This document shows, piece by piece, positions 42,205 to 50,832 of a DNA stretch of 64,000 nt (position 1 is the stretch's first letter; each line of letters opens with the position of its first letter). Origin of the DNA: Tritonibacter aquimaris (GTDB taxonomy: Bacteria; Pseudomonadota; Alphaproteobacteria; Rhodobacterales; Rhodobacteraceae); the NCBI RefSeq assembly GCF_009617595.1, contig NZ_WIXK01000001.1:620001-684000 (forward strand), in the 5' to 3' direction. The notes beneath the pieces were generated by a model. That model had not been told where the DNA came from, did no database searches, and worked only from the letters and a program-made list of their open reading frames with translations. Made by a program: the position numbers and the translations under genes.

Positions 42205-43521
42205 ATGACCAGAATCACTGTCGTCTCCGGGGATCATGGGCTGTCTCAAATCTCTCTCTACCTCCTCCCTGACTTCACCGCTGACAACGTTGAGCTGGCT
42301 ACCCGCACAAACTCCGTTCTGCTCTTTCAGAGCAACAACGGCTTTTTTGTCCGCATGCTCGGCGAATTCACCGGCGACGATATCTCGCTATGGACGCTTA
42401 CAGGACTGGAAGTGGGGCGTGACAATCAGACTCAGATCCGCGCAACTGATTTTGAAATCGGCTTTAATGAATACACGCAGATCACAGACCCAGCTGACCT
42501 GATCGATGCAACCCTGTCAGGGAGTGATGTGTTCGTCTCGCAAAACGACGCTGACAACAACTGGGATTCAGGCGCAGGCGACGACACGCTCAACCTTGGT
42601 CGTGGGGATGACTTGATTTTTGCAGGTGAGGGTATTGACCGTCTGATCATCGACGATAATTTTGCCAACGCTGAGTTCCTCGACACACCGGACCGAGTTG
42701 CTGTGCGCAGCAATGATGGCACCGACACCTTGTTTGGTGTCGAACTGCTCCAGTTCAACGACCGCCTTGTCACAATTGCGCGCGACTTCTCACTGTCCGG
42801 GGGCGCAAGACTCAGCGGCGATCAGTTCAGCGCGACCCGTGATGATGTTCTGCTCGCAGGCGAAGGCAATGATACTCTTCTGGGCGGTATTGGTGCAGAT
42901 CTGTTGATCGGCGAAGGCGGCGACGACACCATCCTGGGCGGCAATGGAAGAGATTTCATCCGAGCCGGCACAGATAATGATATGGTACGCGGCGGTAACG
43001 GCGCCGATCGCATTCTGGGCAATGAAGGTAATGACGTGCTGCGTGGGGGCTATGGCCGCGACACGCTGAATGGTGGCGAAGGCAACGACCAGATCTATGG
43101 CGGCAAAGGGTATGACCTACTGTATGGCAGCCGCGGCCACGACCGTCTGTTTGGCGAAGCGCGCAACGACACGCTGCGGGGCCAACTTGGTGACGACAGC
43201 CTGTTTGGTGGCTCGGGCAACGATATGCTGTTTGGCGGTCAGGGCAATGATCTTCTGCGTGGCGGTGCCGGTAACGACTTTTTCAATGGCGGCGCAGGTG
43301 ACGATGTCTTTGTCTTTACATCAGGAAATGGCGACGATCGCATCGTTAATTTTGCCGCGGGTGAGGACACCATCCGCATCCAGGATGGAGCGGATTCACT
43401 TGAAGACCTCAGCTTTGAAACCCTGGGCGATGACGTTCTGGTCAGCTTCTCCGATGTGACCATTCTGGTCCAGGATGTTGAACTGAACGCGCTGCAGGAT
43501 GCGGACAACTTCCTGTTCTGA
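42205..43521 (+). CDS. RTX calcium-binding protein, copy 2
   Basis: A 438-residue paralog of copy 1. The N-terminal ~200 residues differ from copy 1 except for a similar overall plan (for example FTGDDISLWTLTGLEVG, then an acidic stretch with SGAGDDTLNLGRGDD). The RTX block and the FLF tail are nearly identical to copy 1; within the repeats five to seven residues differ (F to Y, N to Y, N to H, R to Q, Q to R). ATG at 42205 behind AGGAATA. The promoter region is AT-rich. Secretion by a type I system is inferred. Confidence 0.88.
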   Translation: MTRITVVSGDHGLSQISLYLLPDFTADNVELATRTNSVLLFQSNNGFFVRMLGEFTGDDISLWTLTGLEVGRDNQTQIRATDFEIGFNEYTQITDPADLIDATLSGSDVFVSQNDADNNWDSGAGDDTLNLGRGDDLIFAGEGIDRLIIDDNFANAEFLDTPDRVAVRSNDGTDTLFGVELLQFNDRLVTIARDFSLSGGARLSGDQFSATRDDVLLAGEGNDTLLGGIGADLLIGEGGDDTILGGNGRDFIRAGTDNDMVRGGNGADRILGNEGNDVLRGGYGRDTLNGGEGNDQIYGGKGYDLLYGSRGHDRLFGEARNDTLRGQLGDDSLFGGSGNDMLFGGQGNDLLRGGAGNDFFNGGAGDDVFVFTSGNGDDRIVNFAAGEDTIRIQDGADSLEDLSFETLGDDVLVSFSDVTILVQDVELNALQDADNFLF

Positions 43522-43557
43522 TCTGGCCACCCTGCCCCGATCAATACTAGCTACAGC

Positions 43558-43587
43558 AAAGGCGGCATTCGGTGCCGCCTTTATCTT
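43558..43587 (+). terminator. Terminator of RTX copy 2
   Basis: Identical to the hairpin at 41693-41722: AAAGGCGGC/GCCGCCTTT then ATCTTTTT. Confidence 0.85.
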
Positions 43588-43663
43588 TTTATAAATACTC
43601 AAATCCAACGCAGGCCAAACAGGCAGGCAAAGGTGCATAGCCGCAGCTGCGCGCAACAAAAAA

Positions 43664-43689
43664 CCACGCGAAGACAGATCTCCGCGTGG
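43664..43689 (-). terminator. Terminator of the cyclophilin pair
   Basis: CCACGCG/CGCGTGG with TTTTTTG on the minus strand, 24 bp beyond the stop of the cyclophilin gene. Confidence 0.8.
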
Positions 43690-43712
43690 CTCTATCAGGC
43701 AAAGCGATCCGT

Positions 43713-44276
43713 TTACTCGGTCGCTGCATCCTCGATCACAGTGACCTTGCTCATCCGGTCCGGCGCACCGATGACCGCGCCATTGGGGCCACGGCCACGT
43801 TTGATCGCATCAACCACATCCATGCCTTCGGTGACTTCGCCCACAACGGTATATTGACCGTTAAGGAAATAGCCCGCGTCAAACATGATGAAGAACTGTG
43901 AATTGCCGCTATTTGGGTTTTGCGAACGCGCCATGCCAACCACACCGCGCTCAAAGGGCAGCTGGGAAAACTCCGCGGGCAGATCCGGGCGGTCAGACGC
44001 CCCGGTGCCTGCGCGGCGCATGTCGCCACCCTCTTTGCCAAATTGCACATCACCGGTCTGGGCCATAAAGCCATCAATCACCCGGTGAAACACAACCCCG
44101 TCATATTGGCCCTCAGCGGCCAATGCGGTGATCTGCTCAACGTGTTTGGGCGCAACATCTTCAAACAGGTCAACGGTGATGGTGCCATTGGCTTCACCTT
44201 CAACCTCGATGGTCAGCCCCGAGGCAAATGCCGGACCTGCCACCAGAAGTGCCAGCGCAGTGGCAAGCTTACGCAT
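43713..44276 (-). CDS. Periplasmic peptidyl-prolyl cis-trans isomerase (cyclophilin)
   Basis: A 187-residue cyclophilin with a signal peptide (LATALALLVAGPAFA, cleavage at FA-S). Core motifs are FHRVIDGFMAQTGD (catalytic Arg) and NSQFFIMFDAGYFLNGQYTVVGEV. It catalyses proline isomerisation of exported proteins. The start codon lies within the upstream cyclophilin gene (8-bp overlap), so the pair is translationally coupled. Its 3' half is duplicated 1865 bp away as a fragment. Confidence 0.94.
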   Translation of the reverse strand: MRKLATALALLVAGPAFASGLTIEVEGEANGTITVDLFEDVAPKHVEQITALAAEGQYDGVVFHRVIDGFMAQTGDVQFGKEGGDMRRAGTGASDRPDLPAEFSQLPFERGVVGMARSQNPNSGNSQFFIMFDAGYFLNGQYTVVGEVTEGMDVVDAIKRGRGPNGAVIGAPDRMSKVTVIEDAATE

Positions 44277-44775
44277 CCGCAGCCACCTTAACGCTGATCA
44301 TGCGGTCGGGGCTCGCAGGCGGCTCACCACGGGTGATCGCGTCTACGTGCTCCATGCCTTCAATCACACGGCCATAGACGGTGTATTGACCGTTCAGGAA
44401 GTGGTTGTCGCTGAAGTTGATGAAGAACTGCGAGTTAGCAGAATCCGGGTTGGCGGAACGCGCCGCGCCCAGGGTGCCACGGTCGTGCGGCAGCTTGGAG
44501 AACTCAGCTGGCAGATCCGGCAGCGACGAGCCACCGGTGCCCGCCATACGCAGGTTGAAATTGTCTTCCATGTCGCCATTGGCCACATCACCGGTCTGCG
44601 CCATGAAACCATCAATCACACGGTGGAACGCCACATTGTCATATTCACCGCCGCGCGCCAGTTCTTTCATGCGTTCCGCATGCTTGGGTGCAACATCGGG
44701 CAGCAGTTCAATGACCACTTTGCCGTCTTTCAGCTCAACGATGATTGTGTTTTCGGGATCCTTGATCTCGGCCAT
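44269..44775 (-). CDS. Cytoplasmic peptidyl-prolyl cis-trans isomerase (cyclophilin)
   Basis: A 168-residue cyclophilin without signal peptide. FHRVIDGFMAQTGD and NSQFFINFSDNHFLNGQYTVYGRV are intact, as in the downstream paralog. It is upstream of and overlaps the periplasmic form by 8 bp, giving one operon with isomerases for both sides of the membrane. GAGGGCCAC precedes the ATG. Divergent from pgk. Confidence 0.94.
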   Translation of the reverse strand: MAEIKDPENTIIVELKDGKVVIELLPDVAPKHAERMKELARGGEYDNVAFHRVIDGFMAQTGDVANGDMEDNFNLRMAGTGGSSLPDLPAEFSKLPHDRGTLGAARSANPDSANSQFFINFSDNHFLNGQYTVYGRVIEGMEHVDAITRGEPPASPDRMISVKVAADA

Positions 44776-44927
44776 GTGGCCCTCCTAATGCAGTAGAATT
44801 GCAGCGATTGTTACGGTGGTTCCGTCCGAATGCCAAGGGAGCATTGACGCAGCGGCAAAAACAGCTGAAACAGGCCGCGTTAATCTCTTGTTAGATATCA
44901 CTGCCGATTTATTCAAAGGAGCGCCGC

Positions 44928-46106
44928 ATGGGCTGGAATTCACTGGATGATATGGACCTGAACGGCAAACGGGTTCTGGTGCGCGTTGACATCAACGTAC
45001 CTGTTGAAGCGGGCCGCGTAACCGATGACACCCGCATCCAACGCATTGCCCCGACGATCAAAGACATCCTTGCCGCCGGTGGTAGCCCGATCCTGCTGGC
45101 GCATTTCGGCCGCCCCAAAGGCAAAGTGGTGCCGGAAATGTCGCTGAAACCGCTGGTGCCCGCGCTTGAAGCTGTGTTTGGCACCGATGTAACGTTTATC
45201 GAAAAACCCAGCCGCGACGCCATTGATACCCTGGCGCAGGATACCGTTGTGCTGGTGGAAAACACCCGTTTCAGCGCAATGGAAGAAGCCAATGACCCCG
45301 AGATGGCGAAATTCCTTGCCACTTTGGGTGATGTCTACTGCAATGATGCGTTTTCCGCTGCGCACCGGGCCCATGCCTCAACCGAAGGTGTGGCGAAGCT
45401 TTTGCCAAATTGCGCCGGTCGTCTGATGCAGGCGGAACTCACCGCACTCGAAAGCGCGCTGGGTCAGCCACAGCGCCCGGTCACCGCGGTTGTGGGCGGC
45501 GCAAAGGTTTCGACCAAGCTGGAGCTTTTGGGCAATCTGGTGGAAAAGGTCGACAATCTGGTGATTGGCGGCGGCATGGCCAATACGTTCCTTGCGGCGC
45601 AGGGTGTGGATGTGGGCAAATCGCTGTGCGAACACGACATGGCCGGCACTGCCACCGAGATCCTGAAAAAAGCCGAAGCTGCGGGCTGCACCATTGTACT
45701 GCCCAGCGATGTGGTGGTGGCGCGTGAATTCAAAGCAGGCGCTGACAATGAAACCGTCGCGGCCACGGCCTGCCCGGCGGATGCAATGATTCTGGACGCA
45801 GGCCCCGCCACGGTTGAAGCGGTCGCTGGCGTTTTGTCAGATTCCAAAACCCTGATCTGGAACGGGCCGATGGGCGCCTTTGAAATCACCCCGTTTGATG
45901 CGGCCACCAATGCAGCAGCGCAAAAAGCGGCAGATCTCACCAAAGCGGGTGATCTGATTTCGGTTGCAGGCGGCGGCGACACCGTTGCCGCGCTCAATCA
46001 GGCCGATGCGGCGCAAAGCTTCACCTATATCTCCACCGCCGGTGGCGCATTCCTGGAATGGATGGAAGGCAAAACCCTGCCAGGTGTTGCCGCGCTGGAG
46101 CAGTAA
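44928..46106 (+). CDS. pgk: Phosphoglycerate kinase
   Basis: A 392-residue glycolytic kinase transferring phosphate from 1,3-bisphosphoglycerate to [16 protein letters not shown] (~14-26) and [12 protein letters not shown] are N-domain substrate motifs; [14 protein letters not shown] and the C-terminal [12 protein letters not shown] and [19 protein letters not shown] are nucleotide-site features. AAAGGAGC precedes the ATG. It is separate from gap. A strong terminator follows. Confidence 0.97.
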   Translation: MGWNSLDDMDLNGKRVLVRVDINVPVEAGRVTDDTRIQRIAPTIKDILAAGGSPILLAHFGRPKGKVVPEMSLKPLVPALEAVFGTDVTFIEKPSRDAIDTLAQDTVVLVENTRFSAMEEANDPEMAKFLATLGDVYCNDAFSAAHRAHASTEGVAKLLPNCAGRLMQAELTALESALGQPQRPVTAVVGGAKVSTKLELLGNLVEKVDNLVIGGGMANTFLAAQGVDVGKSLCEHDMAGTATEILKKAEAAGCTIVLPSDVVVAREFKAGADNETVAATACPADAMILDAGPATVEAVAGVLSDSKTLIWNGPMGAFEITPFDAATNAAAQKAADLTKAGDLISVAGGGDTVAALNQADAAQSFTYISTAGGAFLEWMEGKTLPGVAALEQ

Positions 46107-46180
46107 ACAAGCTGTTGCTGCGGGGGCCAAGCGCTCCCGCGCCTTTATGGAGGGCTAAAGCCCACCAACAGACTTGGGCC

Positions 46181-46205
46181 CAGCACCGCGCTTTGCGCGG
46201 TGCTG
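46181..46205 (+). terminator. Terminator of pgk
   Basis: CAGCACCGCG and CGCGGTGCTG form a perfect 10-bp stem with a 5-base loop, followed by TTGTGTTT. Confidence 0.82.
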
Positions 46206-46296
46206 TTGTGTTTGGGGAGATGGTTTGCAAAACACCCCTTGAAACCGGGCCATGCTTACGGTTCTGTCTTTTCAGACCCCCATCAGGATCACCCCC

Positions 46297-46893
46297 ATGC
46301 AGCTCACCCATCTTCTGGCATTTAACCTCGCGCTTCTGGCTGCCATCGCAAGCCCCGGCCCGGCGCTGTTGGTGGCGATCAAAACCAGCTTGACTGCGGG
46401 ACGTCGCGCAGGCATTGCCATTGGGCTTGGCCTTGGGCTGATGGCCGCGCTCTGGACGCTGGCTGCGCTCATCGGGCTTGAAGCGCTGTTTGTGCTGTTT
46501 CCCTGGGCCTTTACCCTGGTGAAAACCATCGGCGCGATTTACCTCATTTACGTGGCCTTTGGCATGTGGCGCCACGCCCGCGCCCCGCTTGCGCCACAGA
46601 ACAAACCCTCCTCTCATGCTTTCCGTCAGGGGCTGCTGATCAATGCGCTCAACCCCAAGGCCGTGCTGTTTGCCGCTGCGGTGCTGGTGGTGGTCTTTCC
46701 CAAAAACATGAGCCTTGCGGAAAGCCTGATCATTGTCACCAATCACCTGCTGGTCGAATGGCTGTTTTACCTCGCGCTGGCCTACGCCATGAGCAGTCGC
46801 GCGGTTAGCCAGCGCTACCTGCGCGCCAAACCCTATATGGACCGCAGCGCCGCCGTGGTGCTGGGCGGGCTTGGGCTGAAGCTTTTGCGCTAA
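46297..46893 (+). CDS. LysE-family exporter
   Basis: A 198-residue membrane protein with about six helices. The family start is LLAFNLALLAAIASPGPALLVAIKTSL, where SPGP is conserved, and LINALNPKAVLFAAAVL with NPK is the second-half motif. RhtB/LysE proteins export amino acids or related compounds; the substrate is unknown. The ATG at 46297 follows AGGATCACC; an in-frame codon at 46252 is less likely. Second member of this family in the window (52683). Confidence 0.86.
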   Translation: MQLTHLLAFNLALLAAIASPGPALLVAIKTSLTAGRRAGIAIGLGLGLMAALWTLAALIGLEALFVLFPWAFTLVKTIGAIYLIYVAFGMWRHARAPLAPQNKPSSHAFRQGLLINALNPKAVLFAAAVLVVVFPKNMSLAESLIIVTNHLLVEWLFYLALAYAMSSRAVSQRYLRAKPYMDRSAAVVLGGLGLKLLR

Positions 46894-47098
46894 ACCCGCC
46901 TTTAGGTCAGCGCGCCACAATTTCATCACCTGTGCGAAAAAAAACGCGTCCTTGGCCAATAAAAGGATTCACAAGCTGAAATGATTGTGTCATAAACAAG
47001 GCAGACGTCGGAAAACGGCGCAAAAACAAAAACTTGGCGGTAAATTTACCAAGGGAAACTTGAGAGCCTTTAACAGGGCAAACATACAGGCAACCACA

Positions 47099-47398
47099 TT
47101 GACCCGAAGCTCGCGGCCCAATCTGGGCACTTTCTTCTTTTTTGCTGTGGCGTTCGCATTGAGCGCCTATTTCACCTTTGCAGCAATTCAGGGGGACTTC
47201 GGTCTGTTTCGCCGGGTTGAGATCCAAGCTGAAGCTGACACGCTGCAGCAGGATCTCAACCGGCTTTCAGCCGAGATTGACGAGATGGAAAATCTCACCA
47301 AACGCCTGTCTGACAATTATCTCGATCTTGATCTGCTTGATGAACAGGCGCGCTCGGTTCTGGGCCTGCTGCGCTCGGATGAGCTGGTGATCCGCTAA
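47099..47398 (+). CDS. FtsB/DivIC-like septum formation protein
   Basis: A 99-residue cell division protein: one membrane helix (FFFFAVAFALSAYFTFAA, residues ~12-29) followed by a coiled coil (EIQAEADTLQQDLNRLSAEIDEMENLTKRLSDN shortened) and the family end LDLDLLDEQARSVLGLLRSDELVIR. FtsB bridges FtsQ and FtsL in the divisome. I chose TTG at 47099 because TRSSRP just before the helix is the usual roseobacter N-terminus from memory; no ATG exists in frame. TTG at 47059, behind AAGGG, is an alternative. In related genomes it is often close to the pdh genes. Confidence 0.82.
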   Translation: MTRSSRPNLGTFFFFAVAFALSAYFTFAAIQGDFGLFRRVEIQAEADTLQQDLNRLSAEIDEMENLTKRLSDNYLDLDLLDEQARSVLGLLRSDELVIR

Positions 47399-47511
47399 GC
47401 CTCCCCAATCGATCAGCCCATATCATTTGTTCTGACGGGTGCAGTATATCTGACCCGTTCGTTTTGGCCTGCCCACCTGAAACACAGCCGGGCACAGCCA
47501 GTCGTTTGCCC

Positions 47512-48666
47512 CTATGCGCCGCGCGCCTCAGCCATCTGATCAAGATGTGCGCCAAACTCAGCCGCGCTCAGATCTTCGGCCAGGGCCCGCGCCATAAACG
47601 CCGCCTGTGTTTCTGGCGCTAGGCCATGTGCTGGCGGGTCACGGTCCAGATTGGTCGGGAAGGAATAGCCCTCGGCGCAGGCCGCAATCGCCGCACCCTG
47701 CTCCGCCGCGCTAAGGCTGCTGTTGCGCATCACCGGATAAAGCAGCCGACACATCTTATCGCGGTCCACCGTCTCCATTGCGCGCCCAAAGGCCGAAGAC
47801 ACCTGCAACAAATTCACAAACCGGTGGATGTCGGCGCTGCTATTGGCGCCAGCCGCATGAAACAGCGCCGGGTTGAAAAACACCGCATCACCCTTTTCCA
47901 GCGCCAGCTGCACATGACGCGCTTCAAACAGGGCGCGGAAATCGTCGCGCCGCCAGGCCGCATAACCCGGACGGTAGGCCTGCGAAAACGGCAACAGCTT
48001 GGTTGGCCCGCTGTTGAGCGGCATGTCACAATGGGCCACCGCCCCCTGTAGCGTCAAAATCGGCGAGACATCATGCACATGCGCCGGATAAGACGCGCTG
48101 ACATCCGCGGTCTGAAACCCCAGGTGATAATCACGATGCGCCTGCTGCGCCGCGCCGCCCGGATGCACCAGATTGACCTGCGCCGTCATCTGATAATTCG
48201 GCCCCAACCAGGCTTCAGACATCGCTGCAATCGAGGTATTGGCGAAATAGCGCACAAACACATCCGGAGCCGCCTCGCACAGTTTTTGCAGCGAATTCCA
48301 GATCCGGTCATTGGCCCCAGACGCGGCAAAATGATCACCTCCCCCACCGCTGCCGCGTTTTTCTGCGTCGATAATATCCAGATAGATCGCGGTGGCCTGA
48401 TCGAGCACTTCCGTGTCAGCATAAGCGCGCTTCAACACCACCACACCCGCGCCGCGGCCCAGCACCCTGGCCCATTCGCCCATCAGGGCACGGCGCGTGG
48501 TGCCATCCTCCAACATCGGGCGCAGCGCCGCCATGTCATAGATCGGAATGTTTTTCTCAACGGCCATTGCCTGTGGCACGTCTTCCGCCGCAACGCTCTG
48601 GTCGATCAGCGCGGTAAACGCCGCAATATCACAAAGCTCTGGCGTGTAATAAGATTGCTCGCTCAT
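47512..48666 (-). CDS. Phytanoyl-CoA dioxygenase (PhyH) family protein
   Basis: A 384-residue Fe(II)/2-oxoglutarate dioxygenase. The HxD iron ligands are in QQAHRDYHLGFQ (~residue 182) and the distal histidine may be in NPALFHAAGANSSADIHRFVNLLQ near 280. It is divergent from a LacI regulator across an 80-bp gap, so it is probably that regulator's target. The substrate is unknown; the context gives no reason to assume phytanoyl-CoA. The start at 48666 after GGGAGGAC is clear. Confidence 0.82.
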   Translation of the reverse strand: MSEQSYYTPELCDIAAFTALIDQSVAAEDVPQAMAVEKNIPIYDMAALRPMLEDGTTRRALMGEWARVLGRGAGVVVLKRAYADTEVLDQATAIYLDIIDAEKRGSGGGGDHFAASGANDRIWNSLQKLCEAAPDVFVRYFANTSIAAMSEAWLGPNYQMTAQVNLVHPGGAAQQAHRDYHLGFQTADVSASYPAHVHDVSPILTLQGAVAHCDMPLNSGPTKLLPFSQAYRPGYAAWRRDDFRALFEARHVQLALEKGDAVFFNPALFHAAGANSSADIHRFVNLLQVSSAFGRAMETVDRDKMCRLLYPVMRNSSLSAAEQGAAIAACAEGYSFPTNLDRDPPAHGLAPETQAAFMARALAEDLSAAEFGAHLDQMAEARGA

Positions 48667-48699
48667 CTGTTGTCCTCCCTTTGGTCTGGCAAATCTAGC

Positions 48700-48717
48700 G
48701 AAACCAGCGCTTGCAGT
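48700..48717. promoter_or_regulatory. Possible LacI operator in the divergent gap
   Basis: The sequence AAACCAGCGCTTGCAG has an AGCGCT core flanked by CC and TG, an imperfect palindrome with a central CG as in LacI sites. It lies in the 80-bp gap between the dioxygenase and the LacI gene. The match is weak. Confidence 0.3.
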
Positions 48718-48746
48718 GCGGCGCAAAACACATCAAAAACACATCA

Positions 48747-49772
48747 ATGACCCATCGCTTCCCAATCAAAGAAATCGCACGTCAGGCAGGTCTTGGCCCC
48801 GCCACCATTGACCGGGTGCTCAACAATCGCGCCAATGTCAGCACCCAGACCCGGCTGCGGGTTGAGGCCGCAATCAACGAGCTCAGCGCCCAGGAAGCCC
48901 AGCTCGCCGCCAAAGGCCGCCGGGTGTTCTTTGATATGGTGATCGAAGCGCCGCGCCGCTTTAGTGCTGAGGTCAGATCAGCCGCCGAAGCGCTGCTGCC
49001 GCAGATCGAAACCGCCGTCTGCAGGCCGCGTTTCATTGCGCAGGAAATCATGGAGGAAGATGAGGTTGTTGCCATCCTCAACCGCATCTTAAAACGCGGC
49101 AGTCACGGGGTCTGCCTCAAGGCGCGCGACACGGTGAAAATCCGCGCGGCAGTTGATCGGCTGATGCAGGCCAAAATCCCGGTGGTCACATTGGTTACAG
49201 ACATCGCGGCCACCACCCGCCTTGCCTATGCCGGGCTTGATAATGCCGGCGCCGGGCGCACCGCCGCCTACTTGCTGGCCAATACGCTGGGCGATACCAC
49301 CGGTCAGCTGCTAACCACCCAAAGCCACGCGCGTTTTCTTGGCGAAGAGGAACGCGAAGCCGCCTTTCGCGACACCCTCAAAAGCCTCTGCCCCAGGCTG
49401 CAGATCGTATCGCTTCAGGGCGGCAGCGGCGTGGATGTGGAAACCTCCAAACTGCTGTCAGAGCTGCTGCGCGGGGTTTCTGACCTGCGCGCGGTCTATT
49501 CCATGGGCGGCGGCAACCGGTCTATTCTGGAAACCCTTGCCGCCCATCGGCTCAAACCGCAGATCTATATCGCCCATGATCTTGACCGCGAAAACCGCGC
49601 CCTGATTGCGGATCATCAGCTCAGCTTTATTCTGCACCATGATCTGCAACACGACCTGCGCGGCGCGTTTCAGGCGTTTTTGAGCTATCACCAGATCTCA
49701 CAGGCACCGGTTGCGCAGCAACTTTCAACGGTGCAGGTGATCACGCCCTACAACATTCCGCCAACTTCCTAA
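48747..49772 (+). CDS. LacI-family transcriptional regulator
   Basis: A 341-residue regulator. The N-terminal HTH is IKEIARQAGLGPATIDRVLNNRANVS (~5-30), with the LacI hinge VEAAINELS. The effector domain is periplasmic-binding-protein-like and unusual in having a long C-terminal QISQAPVAQQ tail. Effector unknown, probably a sugar or related compound. The ATG at 48747 gives the standard HTH position. Convergent with the dehalogenase-like gene, with a 4-bp overlap of the stops. Confidence 0.87.
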   Translation: MTHRFPIKEIARQAGLGPATIDRVLNNRANVSTQTRLRVEAAINELSAQEAQLAAKGRRVFFDMVIEAPRRFSAEVRSAAEALLPQIETAVCRPRFIAQEIMEEDEVVAILNRILKRGSHGVCLKARDTVKIRAAVDRLMQAKIPVVTLVTDIAATTRLAYAGLDNAGAGRTAAYLLANTLGDTTGQLLTTQSHARFLGEEEREAAFRDTLKSLCPRLQIVSLQGGSGVDVETSKLLSELLRGVSDLRAVYSMGGGNRSILETLAAHRLKPQIYIAHDLDRENRALIADHQLSFILHHDLQHDLRGAFQAFLSYHQISQAPVAQQLSTVQVITPYNIPPTS

Positions 49773-50665
49773 GATCCGGGCAGATCAAAGAAGGCGCGCA
49801 GATGCGTCATCACCGCCTCTGGCGCTTCTTCGGCCAGATAATGCCCCGCAGGCACCGCGCTGCCGCTGACCTCCCCATCGCTATAGGCACGCCACAGCGC
49901 GAGCGGGTCGTAGAATTTGCCAATGATCCCATGATCGCCCCAAAGCGCCAGAAGCGGGCACTGAATACGCTGGCCATCAGCGCGGCTTTGGCGGTCATGG
50001 TCCAGATCAATCGTCGCTGCGGCGCGGTAATCTTCGCAGATGCCGCGGATCACCTTGGGGTCGCGAATATGGTTCAGATAATCCTCCAGCGCGCGCGGAT
50101 GAAACAGCTCCGTGGCCGTGGGCGCGCGGCCGCAGTGGTGATGAAACCAGCCCTCGGGATCTGCGCCAATCATTTCCTCTGGAAAGGGCGCAGCCATCGA
50201 CAGGTAAAACCAATGGGCATAGGTACGGGCAAAGGCCATATCGGTGCGTTCAAAATGTTCAAGCGTTGGCACAATATCCAGAACCGCCAGCCGTTCCACC
50301 CGGCTGGCATGATCCAGCACCAGCCGATGCGCCGTGCGCGCACCGCGATCATGGGACAGCACCGAAAACCGCGCATGATCAAAATGATCCATCAACGCAA
50401 TGAAATCCGCAGCCATCTCCCGTTTGGAATAATGCGCATGATCCGCACTGGCCACAGGTTTCGCCGACACGCCATAGCCGCGCAGATCCGGGCAATAAAC
50501 GGTGAAATGGCGCGCAAGCTCAGGCGCGATCGCATGCCACATCACATGGGTCTGCGGATTGCCATGCAAACACAACAGCGCAGGCCCCGTCCCGCCCCGG
50601 CGCAGCCGCACCGGGCCCGCAGGCAGATCCACCGTCATCAGGTCAAACCCATCAAAAAACGTCAT
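49769..50665 (-). CDS. Alpha/beta hydrolase resembling fluoroacetate dehalogenase
   Basis: A 298-residue hydrolase. The nucleophile motif is SHDRGAR with D106, R107 and R110, as in fluoroacetate dehalogenase (FAcD), where Asp rather than Ser attacks. From memory of FAcD RPA1163, the catalytic acid is at D130 (LAVLDIVP), the halide pocket H151/W152 (YAHWF) and Y213 (CEDYRAA), and the histidine in AGHYLAEE. All these positions are present. It probably hydrolyses short haloacids; epoxide hydrolase activity is an alternative. No ribosome binding site stronger than AGGATG. Confidence 0.8.
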   Translation of the reverse strand: MTFFDGFDLMTVDLPAGPVRLRRGGTGPALLCLHGNPQTHVMWHAIAPELARHFTVYCPDLRGYGVSAKPVASADHAHYSKREMAADFIALMDHFDHARFSVLSHDRGARTAHRLVLDHASRVERLAVLDIVPTLEHFERTDMAFARTYAHWFYLSMAAPFPEEMIGADPEGWFHHHCGRAPTATELFHPRALEDYLNHIRDPKVIRGICEDYRAAATIDLDHDRQSRADGQRIQCPLLALWGDHGIIGKFYDPLALWRAYSDGEVSGSAVPAGHYLAEEAPEAVMTHLRAFFDLPGS

Positions 50666-50832
50666 ATCTCATCCTCACTGCACGGGCTGTTTTTGCGGAT
50701 CTGGCACCCGCACAAACACTGCCGTTTCTTTGGCGCGGGCGCACCTAAAATACAAAATTTTCTGCCAACATAAACGCCGCAATCCCCACCAGACCAGCCC
50801 GAAATGCGCACCAAAGCATTGCCCGCTGCGTT

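Larger units (their letters stand above)
42902..43940. repeat. 1.04-kb direct repeat, right copy
   Basis: The right member of the repeat at 41037-42075. Here the cyclophilin gene continues intact beyond the repeat end, so this side keeps the ancestral junction. Confidence 0.9.

Noticed and set aside
40900-43500. Tandem nucleotide repeats that could look like CRISPR or a minisatellite
   Set aside because: They encode GGxGxD RTX nonapeptides in frame; no spacer structure or cas genes.
41037-43940. The 1.04-kb repeat as a pure assembly error
   Set aside because: The copies differ at about 13 bases and are joined to different N-terminal modules, which an assembly slip would not produce; long reads would still be useful.
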